64,000 nucleotides of DNA from Symsagittifera roscoffensis (Eukaryota > Xenacoelomorpha > Acoela > Convolutidae), in the NCBI RefSeq assembly GCF_963678635.1, contig NC_087064.1, positions 52,472,684 through 52,536,683 of the forward strand, read 5' to 3'. The position numbers and the translations under genes were made by a program. The notes beneath the pieces were generated by a model. It was not told the origin of the DNA. It worked only from the letters and a program-made list of their open reading frames with translations, and ran no database searches. Below are positions 1-12,520 of the stretch, one piece after another; the first letter of the stretch is position 1, and each line of letters opens with the position of its first letter.

Positions 1-10
1 ATGTTTTTGA

Positions 11-430
11 ATGCCTTGATCAATGTTTGGTAATTTAAAAATTCAAAATTTAGAAATAATCATCTTTGAAAATTATTGCCAAAATTTAAAAATTCAATAC
101 TTTCGTTATATTGTTTGTCTGAGACAGAAGTAACACATATCAGGCTGTTTCCAACGCATTTTCAAGGCGAGAAGGCGAAACCGTTGGTTACTACGTTTGA
201 GTAATCAAGGTTTATGTCATTTGTGTTCGGTTACGAACACAACCAAAAAATTTTGAGAAATTAAAATGTAAGAAATCAATATTTTTGGTTTATGGAAAAA
301 CGCTAGTCATACAATTTCCATATATGAAAAAAATACTAATCATAGACCTTTCATGCAATTTTCTGTACGTATGGAATTGCATGAAAAGTGTATGACTAGC
401 ATTTTTCCATATATGGAAATTGTATAACAG
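11..430. repeat. Palindrome-bearing dispersed repeat P, copy 1
   Basis: Begins 'atgccttgatcaatg' and ends in 'ccatatatggaaattgtat'. The last 140 bases contain two interleaved inverted repeats: a segment near 297-315 pairs with one near 395-413, and one near 312-329 pairs with one near 410-428, around an inner 'tcatgcaatt/aattgcatga' palindrome. Related sequence occurs at 1245-1664, near 22290-22400 and at 42665-43565, so this is a dispersed element and not part of the 3 kb unit itself. Confidence 0.7.
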
Positions 431-1244
431 GTTGCCGTCAACAGTAAAAGTGCGTTTTATAACTTAGTCCATGGCCCTCCTCTGACAGTCACTATCGACT
501 ATTTACACTGAATTCCTAAAGTTGTCTATTTTGATTTTTTTGGAGTGCAAAACAAAAGGTTGAAAACAATCAAGAATTGAGATAAATTTTATGAATGGAT
601 TGCGTATTCCAGACATATACGCGAAACGATAGTTATTGGGCATTTTACGGCGAATGAAACCTAATTGTCTTTTCTGCGATAAATCTACTGCAGTGAGACA
701 ACGCAAAACATTAATTGGAAAAAAGTAGTTGGTATTTTTCTAAAAATGATTTAAACTCACGTCATTGAAATTTATCAAAAAGGAGGAATGTGAAGTACAA
801 TTGACATTTTATTTTTCTAAACACGGTTGAAACTTACTTTATTGAAAAATTTTCATTATCGAGGAATTTGAAGTACAATTGAAACTTGAAACAAGTTCAG
901 CTGGGCCTCATTGTTCTTTCATCCGTAAAGCAACAGTAAAAGCTACAGGACGCGAGCAAACTGTCCGATATTTTGAGCTCGAAATCAGCATGTTCATAAC
1001 AGAAACTGGCTCTGAACCAGAAGATCAGCCAAGATTTTCTGAATATAAACAATTGATAAAAAATTGATACCATGGTCCAGAAGTGGCAAAGACGATTTGA
1101 ACCAGTTTTCAATAGAGGAATTTGATGTTAGTTTTCCTCGCCAAAGTTTGTCGTTAAAAACTTGTACGCAACAAAATTCGTTTTCTTAAAATAGTTTTCT
1201 CGTTCATGCATGGTCCCATGGCAGCTTGAACTGCCACAACAGTC
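426..1244. repeat. Array unit 0, internally deleted
   Basis: Together with repeat P (11-430), this segment matches 1245-3836 almost base for base, except that everything corresponding to about 1931-3296 is missing. The junction at about 696 reads '...gagacaacgc|aaaacattaattgg', with a shared GC at the breakpoint. The right junction at 1244/1245 shares 'atg'. One mismatch is visible between 11-684 and 1245-1918 (agtaacac versus attaacac), so the duplication is recent or an assembly product. Confidence 0.8.
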
Positions 1245-1664
1245 ATGCCTTGATCAATGTTTGGTAATTTAAAAATTCAAAATTTAGAAATAATCATCTT
1301 TGAAAATTATTGCCAAAATTTAAAAATTCAATACTTTCGTTATATTGTTTGTCTGAGACAGAATTAACACATATCAGGCTGTTTCCAACGCATTTTCAAG
1401 GCGAGAAGGCGAAACCGTTGGTTACTACGTTTGAGTAATCAAGGTTTATGTCATTTGTGTTCGGTTACGAACACAACCAAAAAATTTTGAGAAATTAAAA
1501 TGTAAGAAATCAATATTTTTGGTTTATGGAAAAACGCTAGTCATACAATTTCCATATATGAAAAAAATACTAATCATAGACCTTTCATGCAATTTTCTGT
1601 ACGTATGGAATTGCATGAAAAGTGTATGACTAGCATTTTTCCATATATGGAAATTGTATAACAG
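1245..1664. repeat. Repeat P, copy 2
   Basis: Near-identical to 11-430, including the interleaved inverted repeats around 'atacaatttccatatatg' and its reverse complement. It lies immediately before unit 1 of the array, as copy 1 lies before unit 0. Units 2-7 lack it. Confidence 0.75.
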
Positions 1665-1736
1665 GTTGCCGTCAACAGTAAAAGTGCGTTTTATAACTTA
1701 GTCCATGGCCCTCCTCTGACAGTCACTATCGACTAT

Positions 1737-1994
1737 TTACACTGAATTCCTAAAGTTGTCTATTTTGATTTTTTTGGAGTGCAAAACAAAAGGTTGAAAA
1801 CAATCAAGAATTGAGATAAATTTTATGAATGGATTGCGTATTCCAGACATATACGCGAAACGATAGTTATTGGGCATTTTACGGCGAATGAAACCTAATT
1901 GTCTTTTCTGCGATAAATCTACTGCAGTGAGACAACGCTTAGATTGTTCTTCATACTCGCCTTGTCTGATTTTGGCATTTGGTTGGATATTCAT
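1737..1994 (-). pseudogene. Minus-strand frame with basic segment, array unit 1
   Basis: Open for 85 codons, with 'KRCLTAVDLSQKRQLGF' followed by 'IRRKMPNNYRFAYMSG'. The same stretch appears in unit 0 (503-706), but there the upstream part is lost to the internal deletion. In other units the corresponding frame has a stop at the 'AVD' position or other breaks. The basic cluster could suggest nucleic-acid binding, but no family is recognised. Low support. Confidence 0.2.
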
Positions 1995-3940
1995 TTGAAG
2001 ACGTTAAAATTAGAAGCTTTCAAAGCCGCAGAATCACCGTTAGAATCTTTTTGCTCAATTATTGTCAAAGTTTTGATAATAATTCAAAATTCTGAACAAC
2101 TAGAATTCTTTTGTTCCGCAATTGACTTTTCAAGTTCAAATGTTGGGACCCTTGTTTGCTTTCTTGGCTCCAAACTTAGAGGCTGCCAATAACAACGAAT
2201 AGGCAGTGAAGCTAATTCATAATACGGTGCTGAAAACCACATTATCTGCAGACTGTTTTTTTATCGGAAAAACTCAATGGAAAAAATTCTGAGTTAAAAA
2301 GGCGCAGAAGTTGTACAAAGGACTGGCTAAGCTCTGAGCATATAGACCATTCATTATTAATTTATTGAAACCTAAACAAAATAAAGTGAGTAAAAAACAT
2401 TATCTCGATCGTAAAACTTTTTATTAAGAAATCATAAATGTGGTCTGTTATGACTCTTCTGCTTACAATTGAATGTCTTGATCTGGACTGAGCTACATTT
2501 AGTTCCATAAAACGGTGAAATCTGTTTTGGAAAAACTCACATTTTAGTCGTAATTATATTTTCGTGCTTGGTCGAGACATTGTGTGCAAATGAGGAGTTG
2601 ATTTTATCTTTCTCCGATATTGATTTTACAAGGGGTTTTCTTCGCAGTTCATGGAACGGAGCATGAAGATTTTGTCTCTGCTGTTCTTTCAGAAAAGTTT
2701 TCTTCAGCAAAACTGCGAAGGGAACGTTCATTCAGTTGAGCAAAAGAAACTATTTGCATGAATGAATCGACAATTTCATTAGTCTGTGAACCCAACTGAA
2801 AAATCTTCCTAAGTTTCATCTGATGATTTTTGTAATACTCAGATAGCAGAGCAATTTTTTTTTCTTAATGGTTATTTGAAGTCAGTTGTTTCATGAATAA
2901 ATGGTGCTGTATCAATAAATGCTATTTGTTAGATATTCTGTTTAGGTTCTGTATATAGCTTTTGTTTTCAATTTCTTAATATGAATTGTTACAAAAAAAG
3001 TACGGAATTAGTTTTTTGTAGTCACGAAAAATCCATGTGGCAGTTTTTGGTTAAAGCAAATAAAGGCTGAAATTAAGGCTCGGCCTGAAAACTTAAGAGA
3101 ATGCAATCAAAGAGACACTGAAGAACATCTGGTGGATGTTGTATTTTCCAACACCTGGTGAATGTGTATCTTATAGTCCTGCATGAGAGCGCCTGTTTGA
3201 ATGCATGTGGCCTATGTCTTTTGTAATCTCTTCGTTTTGTTTTTCGTTGATTTCGAAGTTATATCAGTATATTTTAAAATGAAAATGAAAAGTGGCAAAA
3301 CATTAATTGGAAAAAAGTAGTTGGTATTTTTCTAAAAATGATTTAAACTCACGTCATTGAAATTTATCAAAAAGGAGGAATGTGAAGTACAATTGACATT
3401 TTATTTTTCTAAACACGGTTGAAACTTACTTTATTGAAAAATTTTCATTATCGAGGAATTTGAAGTACAATTGAAACTTGAAACAAGTTCAGCTGGGCCT
3501 CATTGTTCTTTCATCCGTAAAGCAACAGTAAAAGCTACAGGACGCGAGCAAACTGTCCGATATTTTGAGCTCGAAATCAGCATGTTCATAACAGAAACTG
3601 GCTCTGAACCAGAAGATCAGCCAAGATTTTCTGAATATAAACAATTGATAAAAAATTGATACCATGGTCCAGAAGTGGCAAAGACGATTTGAACCAGTTT
3701 TCAATAGAGGAATTTGATGTTAGTTTTCCTCGCCAAAGTTTGTCGTTAAAAACTTGTACGCAACAAAATTCGTTTTCTTAAAATAGTTTTCTCGTTCATG
3801 CATGGTCCCATGGCAGCTTGAACTGCCACAACAGTCATGTCAACCAAAATAATTTTTTTAACAGTAGTTTCCAATCGGGGACTGGTTTTGGGATTAGAGG
3901 ACTTGAAGTGAAGTTCTTACATCATCATGCTGGGAGTTAT

Positions 3941-4940
3941 AGTGTATTTTCTCAAACTGTTGCGGTTGCTCTTTACTCCAAGTGGAAGTGTATAAAATGA
4001 AGAACATTGCCGCTAATATCAAATTGGCTCCATTTATCTAGCAGCAAAAATGTGATTGAAAAATTTTTCTTAGTTTTGGCGAGAAATATCCAAACAATCT
4101 TCAAACAGAATATTCAAATTGATTTGCTCAAGCTCTCACAATCTGTTTTTTAAATTTGACCATAAAATTTTTGTTGCTTGTTCAAAACTTGTTCGGAGTA
4201 ATGGAAAAACGTGGATCAAATGCAAAACGATACAAGACTGCTCGGATCAAGGCGAAGCCCTGAATGTTCAGACTGCCTTTTAAGGTTTATGGAGCAGTAA
4301 TATTTTTTAATTATTGAAATTTTTTTTTTTGAAATTTGAAATTTTTTATAAAAATCATCCCCCACACGCCATATAAAGTACAAAAGGATAGATTTCGTTC
4401 CTTGAAACAAACCAATTATGGCAAATGAGCTTTTTTCAACCAATTTGGAACGATTTCTAAGACGGATTAAATCTCCGCTTACGCGTTAATAGCTCGAATT
4501 ATATCGCGCGTTAATTGTCCCATTTTGGTCAAAATGGCAACCTTTAAATCCTCATAACTTCACGAAAAATGATCACAGGTGAAATATCTTTTCAAATTTA
4601 GCTCAGGACAACAATGCCTATTGAATGATACAAAATAATCATTAAGCTGAAAGTTTTAGTGTATTTTCTCAAACTGTTGCGGTTGCTTTTTACTCCAGGT
4701 GAAAAGGTATAAAATAAGGAACGTTGCCACTTATATCCAATTGGCTCCAGTTTATCTAGCAGCAAAAACTTGATTGAAATATTCTTCTTAGTTTTGGAGA
4801 GAAAAATCAAAACAATCTTCATAATGAATAATCAAATTGATTTGCTCAAGCTCTCACACTCAGTTTTTTAAATTGGACTTAAGACAAAAAATTCTTTGTT
4901 GCATTTTCATCTACCTGCAGCCAAAACTTGTTTGGAGTGT
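3941..4940. repeat. Internal direct duplication in unit 1
   Basis: The segment starting 'agtgtattttctcaaactg' at 3941-4200 recurs at 4658-4940, separated by the truncated E repeat. The second copy has 'tcatctacctgcag', absent from the first but present in other units, so the first copy has a small deletion. Confidence 0.65.
4238..4610 (-). repeat. E repeat, truncated copy
   Basis: Reads 'ctgctcggatcaaggcgaag' through 'cacacgccatataaagtac' and the 'cgcgcgttaattgtccc' block, then stops near 'gctcaggacaac' without the terminal 'gtcggaac'. Opposite orientation to the copies at 22646-24236. Confidence 0.75.
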
Positions 4941-4990
4941 AGTAAAAATGTGTATTATATGCAAAACGATAAAAATTATACGTTTTTGAT

Positions 4991-7900
4991 AACAGGTTGC
5001 CGTCAACAGTAAAAGTGCGTTCTATAACTTAGTCCATGGCCCTCCTCTGACAGTCACTATCGACTATTTACACTGAATTCCTAAAGTTGTCTTTCTTGAT
5101 TTTTTTGGAGTGCAAAACAAAAGGTTGAAAGCAATCAAGAATTTAGATTAATTTTATGAATGGATTGCGTATTCCAGACATATACGCCAAACGAAAGTTA
5201 TTGGGCATTTTACGGCGAATGAAACTTAATTGTCTTTTCTGCGATTAATCTACTGCAGTGAGACAACGCTTAGATGGTTGTTCATACTCGCCTTGTCTGA
5301 TTTTGGCATTTGGTTGGATATTCATTTGAAGACGTTAAAATTAGAAGCTTTCAAAGCCGCAGAATCACCGTTAGAATCTTTTTGCTCAATTACCGTCAAA
5401 GTTTTGATAATAATTCAAAATTCTGAACAACTAAAAATCTTTTGTTCCGCAATTGACCTTTCAAGTTCAAATGTTGGGACCCTTGTTCGCTTTCTTGGCT
5501 CCAAACTTAGAGGCTGCCAATAACAACAAATAGGCAGTGAAGCTAATTCATAATACGGTGCTGAAAACCATATTATCTGCAGACGGTTTTTTAGCGGAAA
5601 AACTCAATGAAAAAAATTCTGAGTTAAAAAGGCGCAGAATTTGTACAAAGGACTGGCTAAGCTCTGAGCATATAGACCATTCATTATTAATTTAATGAAA
5701 CCTAAACAAAATAAAGTGAGTAAAAAACATTATCTCGATCGTAGAACTTTTTATTAAGAAATCATAAATGTGGTCTGTTATGACTCTTCTGCTTACAATT
5801 GAATGTCTTGATCTGGACTCAGCTACATTTAGTTCCATAAAGGCGGTGAAATCTGTTTTGGAAAAACTCACATTTTTGTCGTAATTATATTTTCAGGCTA
5901 TGTCGAGACATTGTGTGCAAATGAGGAGTTGATTTTATCTTTCTCCGATATTGATTTTACGCGGGGTTTTCTTCGCAGTTCATGGAACGGAGCATGAAGG
6001 TTTTGTCTCTGCTGTTCTTTCAGAAAAGTTTTCTCAGCAAAACTGCAAAGGGAACGTTCATTCAGTTGAGCAAAAGAAACTATTTGCATGAATGAATCGA
6101 CAATTTCATTAGTCTGTGAACCCAACTGAACAATCTTCCTAAGTTTCATCTGATGATTTTTGTAATACTCAGATAGCAGAGCAATTTTTTTTCTTAATGG
6201 TTATTTGAAGTCAATTGGTTCATGAATAAATCGTGCTGTTTCAATAAATGCTATTTGTTAGATATTCTGTTTAGGTTCTGTATATAGCTTTTGTTTTCAA
6301 TTTCTTAATATGAACTTTTACAAAAAAAGTATGGAATTAGTTTTTTGTAGTCAAGAAAAATCTATGAGGCAGTGTTTGGTTAAAGTGAATAAAGGCTGAA
6401 ATTAAGGCTCGGCCTGAAAACTTAAGAGAATGCAATCAAAGAGACACTGTAGAACATCTGGTGGACGTTGTATTTTCCAACACCTGGTGAATGTGTATCT
6501 TATAGTCCTGCATGAGAGCACCTGTTTGAATGCATGTGGTCTATGTCTTTTGTAATCTCTTCGTTTTGTTTTTCGTTGAAAGTTTTCCGAAGTTATATCA
6601 GTATATTTTAAAATGAAAATGAAAAGTGGCAAAGCATTAATTGGAAAAAAGCAGTTGGTATTTTTCTAAAAATGATTTAAACTCACGTCATTGAAATTTA
6701 TCAAAAAGGAGGAATGTGAAGTACAATTGACATTTTATTTTTCTAAACACGGTTGAAACTTACTTTACTGAAAATTTTCATAATCGAGGAATTTGAAGTA
6801 CAATTGAAACTTGAAACAAGTTCAGCTGGGCCTCATTGTTCTTTCATCCGTAAAGCAACAGTAAAAGCTACAGGAAGCGACCAAACTGTCCGATATTTTG
6901 AGCTCGAAATCAGCATGTTCATAACAGAAACTGGCTCTGAACCAGAAGATCAGCCAAGATTTTCTGAACATAAACAATTGATAAAAAATTGAAACCATGG
7001 TCCAGAAGTGGCGAAGACGATTTGAACCAGTTTTCAATAGAGGAAATTGATGTTAGTTTTCCTCGCCAAAGTTTGTCGTTAAAAACTTGTACGCAACAAA
7101 AATCGTTTTCTTAAAATAGTTTTCTCGTTCATGCATGGTCCCATGGCAGCTTGAACTGCCACAACAGTCATGTCAACCAAAATAATTTTTTTAACAGTAG
7201 TTTCCAATCGGGGACTGGTTTTGGGATTAGAGGACTTGAAGTGAAGTTCTTACATCATCATGCTGGGATTTATAGTGTATTTTCTCAAACTGTTGCGGTT
7301 GCTCTTTACTCCAAGTGGAAGTGTATAAAATGAAGAACATTGCCGCTAATATCAAATTGGCTCCATTTATCTAGCAGCAAAAATGTGATTGAAAAATTTT
7401 TCTTAGTTTTGGCGAGAAATATCCAAACAATCTTCAAACAGAATATTCAAATTGATTTGCTCAAGCTCTCACAATCTGTTTTTTAAATTTGACTATAAAA
7501 TTTTTGTTGCTTGTTCATCTACCTGCACTCAAAACTTGTTCGGACTAATGGAAAAACGTGGATCAAATGCAAAACGATACATGACTGCTCGAATCAAGGC
7601 GAAGCCCTGAATGTTCAGACTGCCTTTTAAGGTTTATGGAGCAGTAATATTTTAATTATTGAAACTTTTTTTTTGAAATTTGAAATTTTTTATGAAAATC
7701 ATCCCCCCACACGCCATATAAAGTACAAAAGAATAGATTTCGTTCCTTGAAACAAACCTATTATGACAAATGAGCTTTTTTCAACCAATTTGGAACAATT
7801 TCTAAGACGGATTAAATCTCCGCTTACGCGTTAATAGCTCGAATTATATCGCGCGTTAATTGTCCCATTTTGGTCAAAATGGCAGTCTTTAAACCCCATA

Positions 7901-8108
7901 ATTTTATGAAAATTGATCACAGGTAAAAATTTCTTTTCAAATTCAAGCTCAGGAAAACAATAGCTTTCGAATGATATAAAAAAATTCCGTCAAAAATGGC
8001 TAGTTTAAAAGTCGAAATTTGTCTGAAGAAAAAAAAAACCACCCGAGCACAAATATTCCGTTACTTTCGTATCGAAAGTCGGAACAAAAAGAGTATACTT
8101 TTTTTGAT
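4991..8108. repeat. Array unit 2
   Basis: Full-length unit very similar to unit 1. It ends with an apparently complete minus-strand E repeat (7584-8085) whose 'gaaagtcggaac' terminus abuts the start of unit 3. It carries the plus-strand ORF at 6753-6992 and the minus-strand ORF at 5898-6149. Confidence 0.85.
7584..8085 (-). repeat. E repeat, full copy in unit 2
   Basis: About 502 bases from 'ctgctcgaatcaaggcgaag' to 'atcgaaagtcggaac'. Contains the conserved CpG-rich core 'aattatatcgcgcgttaat' next to 'cttacgcgttaatagctc'. Confidence 0.85.
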
Positions 8109-11100
8109 AACAGGTTGCTGTCAACAGCAAAAGTGCGTTTTATAGCTTAGTCCATGGCCCTCCTCTGACAGCCACTATCGACTATTTACACTGAATTCCT
8201 AAAGTTGTCTATATTGATTTTTTTGGAGTGCAAAACAAAAGGTTGAAAACAATCAAGAATTGAGATAAATTTTATGAATGGATTGCCTATTCCAGACATA
8301 TACGCCAAACGAAAGTTATTGGGCATTTTACGGCGAATGAAACTTAAATGTTTTTTTTTCTGCGATTATTCTACTGCAGGCAGTGAGACAACGCTTAGAT
8401 GGTTCTTCAAACTCACCTTGTCTGATTTTGGCATTTGGTTGGATATTCATTTGAAGACGTTAAAAGTAGAAGCTTTCAAAGCCGCAGAATCACCGTTAGA
8501 ATCTTTTTGCTCAAATACCGTCAAAGTTTTGATAATATTTCAAAATTCTGAACAACTAAAATTCCTTCGTTCCGACATTTGACCTTTCAAGTTCAAATGT
8601 TGGGACCCTTGTTTGCTTTCTTGGCTCCAAACTTAGAAGCTGCCAATAACAACGAATAGGCCGTGAATCTAATTCATAATACGGTGCTGAAAACCACGTT
8701 ATCTGAAGACGGTTTTTTTATTGGAAAAACTCAATGGAAAAAAATTCTGAGTTAAAAAGGCGCAGAAGTTGTACAAAGGACTGGCTAAGGTCTGATCATA
8801 TAGACCATTCATTATTAATTAATTGAAACCTAAGCAAAATAAAGTGAGTAAAAAACATCATCCCGATCGTAGAACTTTTTATTAAGAAATCATATATGTG
8901 GTCTGTTATGACTCTTCTGCTTACAATTGAATGGCTTGATCTGGACTCAGCTACATTTAGTTCTATAAAGTCGGTGAAATCTGTTTTGAAAAAACTCACA
9001 TTTTTGTCGTAATTATATTTTCAGGCTTGGTCGAGACATTTTGTGCAAATGAGGAGTTGATTTTATCTTTCTCCGATATTGATTTTACGCGGGCTTTTCT
9101 TCGCAGTTCATGGAACGGAGCGTGAAAGTTTTGTCTCTGCTGTTCTTTCAGAAAAGTTTTCTTCAGCAAAACTGCGAAGGGAACGTTCATTCAGTTGAGC
9201 AAAAAAAACTATTTGAGCAATAAATCGACAATTTCATTAGTCTGTGAACCCAACTGAACAATCTTCCTAAGTTTCATCTGATGATTTTTGTAAAACTCAG
9301 ATAGCAGAGCAATTTTTTTTACTTAATAGTTATTTGATGTCAGTTGCTTCGTGAATAAATGGTGCTGTATGAATATATGCTATTTGTTAGATGTTCTGTT
9401 TAGGTTTTGTCTATAGCTTTTGTTTTCATTTTTTTAATATGGTTTTGTACAAAAATACGGAATTAGTTTATTGTATTCAAGAAAAATCCATGCGGCAGTT
9501 TTTTGGTTAAAATAAATAAGGGCTGAAATGAAGGCTCGGCCAGAAAACTTAAGAGAATGTAGACAAAGAGACACTGAAGAACATCTGGTGGATGTTGTGT
9601 TTTCCAAAACCTGGTGAATGTGTTTCTCATAGTCCTGTATGAGAGCGCCTAATTGAATGCATGTGGCCTATGTCTTTTGTAATCTCTTCGTTTTGTTTTT
9701 CATTGAAAAATTTCCGAAGTTATATCAGTATATTTTAAAATCAAAATGAAAAGTGGCAAAGCATTAAATGGAAAAAAGCAGTTGGTTTTTTTTCTAAAAA
9801 TGGTTTAAACTCACGTCACTGAAATTTATCAAAAAGGAGGAATGTGAAGTACAGTTGACATTTTATTTTTCTAAACACGGTTTAAACTTACTTTATTGAA
9901 AATTTTCATAATCGAGGAATTTGAAGTACAATTGAACCTTGAAACAAGTTCAGCTGGGCCTCATTGTTCTTTCATCCGGAAAGCAACAGTAGAAACTACA
10001 GGACGCGAGCAAACTGTCCGATTTTTTGAGCTCAAAATCGGCATGTTCATAACAGAAACTGGCTCTGAACCAAAAGGTCAACCAAGATTTTCTGAACATA
10101 AACAATTGATGAAATATTGATACAATGGTTTTTGGTACAAACAATGATTAAAAAACGATCAGTTCATTGACGTTATGGCAGTTGGAAAAAGAGTGCCGTG
10201 ACTCGGCGACGCTGATCTACCTGCCCTGGAAAAAGTGACTCTACGATGAATCACGAATGATCCAGAAGTGGCGAAGACGTTTTGAACCAGTTTTCAATAG
10301 AGGAATTTGATGTTAGTATTCCTCGCCAAATTTTGTCGTTAAAAATTTGTACGCAACAAAAATCGTTTTCATAAAATAGTTTTCTCGTTCATGCATGGTC
10401 CCATGGCAGCTTGAACTGCCACAACAGTCATGTCAACCAAAATAATTTTTTTACCGTAGTTTACAATCGGGGACTGATTTTGGGATTAGAGGACTTAAAG
10501 TTAAGTTCTTACATCATCAAGCTGGGAGTTATAGTGTATTTTCTCAAACTGTTGCGGTTGCTCTTTACTCCAAGTGGAAGTGTATAAATTGAGGAACGTT
10601 GCCCCTAATATCAAATTGGCTCCAATTATCTAGCAGCAAAAATTTGATTGAAAAACTTTTCTTAGTTTTGGCGAGAAATATCCAAATAATCTTCAAACAG
10701 AATATTCAAATTGATTTGCTCAAGCTCTCACACTCTGTTTTTTAAGTTTGACTATAAAAGTTTTGTTGCTTGTTCATCTACCTGCACTCAAAACTTGTTC
10801 AGAGTGAAGGAAAAATGTGTATAAAATGCAAAACTATACAATACTGCTCGGATCAAGGCAAAGCCCTGAATGTTCCGACTGCCTTTTAAGGTTTATGGAG
10901 CAGTATTATTTTTAAAAAAATAATTGAATTAAAATGAAATGAAAATTTTTTTTTGAAATTTGAAAATATTTATGAAAATCATCTCCCCACACGCCATATA
11001 AAGTACAAAAAGATAGATATCGTTCCTTGAAACAAACCAATTATGGCAAATAAGCTTCTTTCAACCAATTTGGAACGATTTCTAAGACGGATTAAATCTC

Positions 11101-11388
11101 CGCTTACGCGTTAATAGCTCGAATTATATCGCGCGTTAATTGTCCCAAATTGGTCAAAATGGCAATTTTTAAATCCTCATAACTTTACGAAAAATGATCA
11201 CAGGTGAAATATCTTTTCAAATTTAAGCTCAGGACAGCAATACCTTTTGATTGATATGAAAAATATTCCGTCAAAAATAGCTAGTTAAAAAGTCGAAACT
11301 TTCGAAGAAAAGAAAACCCATCCCGAGCAGAAATATTCCGTAACTTTTGTATCGAAAGTCGGAACATAAGGAGTATACATTTTTGATA
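8109..11388. repeat. Array unit 3 (type A)
   Basis: Closest relative is unit 5: minus-strand ORFs at 8796-8999 and 14799-15002 differ at few residues, and plus-strand ORFs at 9896-10120 and 15899-16123 are near-identical. It ends with a minus-strand E repeat at 10844-11365. First half of the first higher-order dimer. Confidence 0.85.
10844..11365 (-). repeat. E repeat, full copy in unit 3
   Basis: About 522 bases with the same two ends as the copy at 7584-8085, plus a longer A/T-rich internal spacer around 10907-10965. Confidence 0.85.
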
Positions 11389-12262
11389 ACAGGTTGCCGT
11401 CAACAGTAAAAGTGCGTTTTATAGCTTAGTTCATGGCCCTCCTCTCACTGCCATTATCGACTATTTACATTGAATTCCTAATGTTGTCTATCTTGATTAT
11501 TTTGGAGTGCAAAACAAAAGGTTGAAAACAATCAAAAGTTGAGATAAATTTTATGAATGGATTGCGTATTCCAGACATATACGCCAAACGAAAGTTATTG
11601 GGCATTTTACGGCGAATAAAATTTTTTTGTCTTTTCTGCAATTAATCTACTGCAGTGAGACAACGCTTAGATGGTTCTTCATACTCGCTTTGTCTGATTT
11701 TGGCATTTGGTTGGATATTCATTTGATGACGTTAAAACTAGAAGCTTTCAAAGCCGCAGAATCACCGTTAGAATCTTTTTGCTCAATTACCGTCAAAGTT
11801 TTGATAATAATTCAAAATTCTGAACAACTAAAATTCTTTTGTTCCGACATTTGACCTTTCAAGTTCAAATGTTGGGACCCTTGTTTGCTTTCTTGGCTCC
11901 AAACTTAGAGGCTGCCAACACAACGAATAGGCAGTGAAGGTGACTCAGAATACAGTGCTGAAAGCCACGTTATCTGCAGACGGTTTTTTATCGGAAAAAC
12001 TCAATAAAAAAATCAGAGTTAAAAAGGCGAAGAAGTTGTACAAAGGACTGATTAAGCTCTGAGCATGTAGACCATTAATTATTAATTTATTGAAACCTAA
12101 AAAAGTTAAAGTGAGTAAAAAACATCATCCCGATTGTAGAACTTTTTATTAAGAAATCATATATGTGGTCTGTTATGACTCTTCTGCTTACAATTGAATG
12201 GCCTGATCTGGACTCAGCTGCATTTAGTTCCATAAAGGCGGTGAAATCTGTTTTGAAAAAAC

Positions 12263-12520
12263 TCACATTTTTGTCGTAATGATATTTTCAGGCTCGGTCG
12301 AGACATTGTGTGCAAATGAGGAGTTGATTTTATCTTTTTCCGATATTGATCTTACGCGGTATTTTCTTCGCAGTTCATGGAACGGAGCATGAAGGTTTTG
12401 TCTCTGCTGTTTTTCAGAAAAATTTTCTTCAGCAAAACCTCGAAGGGAACGTTCATTCAGTTGAGCAAAAGAAATTATTTGCATGAATGAATCGACAATT
12501 TCAATCGTCTGTGAACCCAA
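12263..12520 (-). pseudogene. Conserved minus-strand frame in array units, best copy
   Basis: I do not recognise this protein. In unit 4 it reads open for 85 codons, through 'IVDSFMQIISFAQLNERS', 'EENFSEKQQRQN' and 'INSSFAHNVSTEPEN', to ITTKM-stop. The frame appears to extend upstream into sequence encoding a 'YYKNHQMKL' segment and, after a one-base shift, downstream into 'ESRSSHSIVSRR' and 'DHIYDFLIKS' (seen as ORFs at 8796-8999, 14799-15002 and 20270-20458). That suggests an ancestral coding block of some 550-600 bases. Copies at 2537-2731, 5898-6149, 8996-9190, 14999-15193 and 17815-18006 are broken by one-base indels at different places. The soluble, charged composition looks like real protein, but every copy is damaged. 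It could also be chance openness carried by duplication. Confidence 0.35.

Larger units (their letters stand above)
1660..4990. repeat. Array unit 1
   Basis: Full-length unit, closest to unit 2. It ends with a truncated minus-strand copy of the 0.5 kb E repeat (4238-4610) followed by a second copy of the unit's own 'agtgtattttctcaaactg' segment: 3941-4200 is repeated at 4658-4940. This makes it the longest unit, at about 3.33 kb. Confidence 0.85.
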
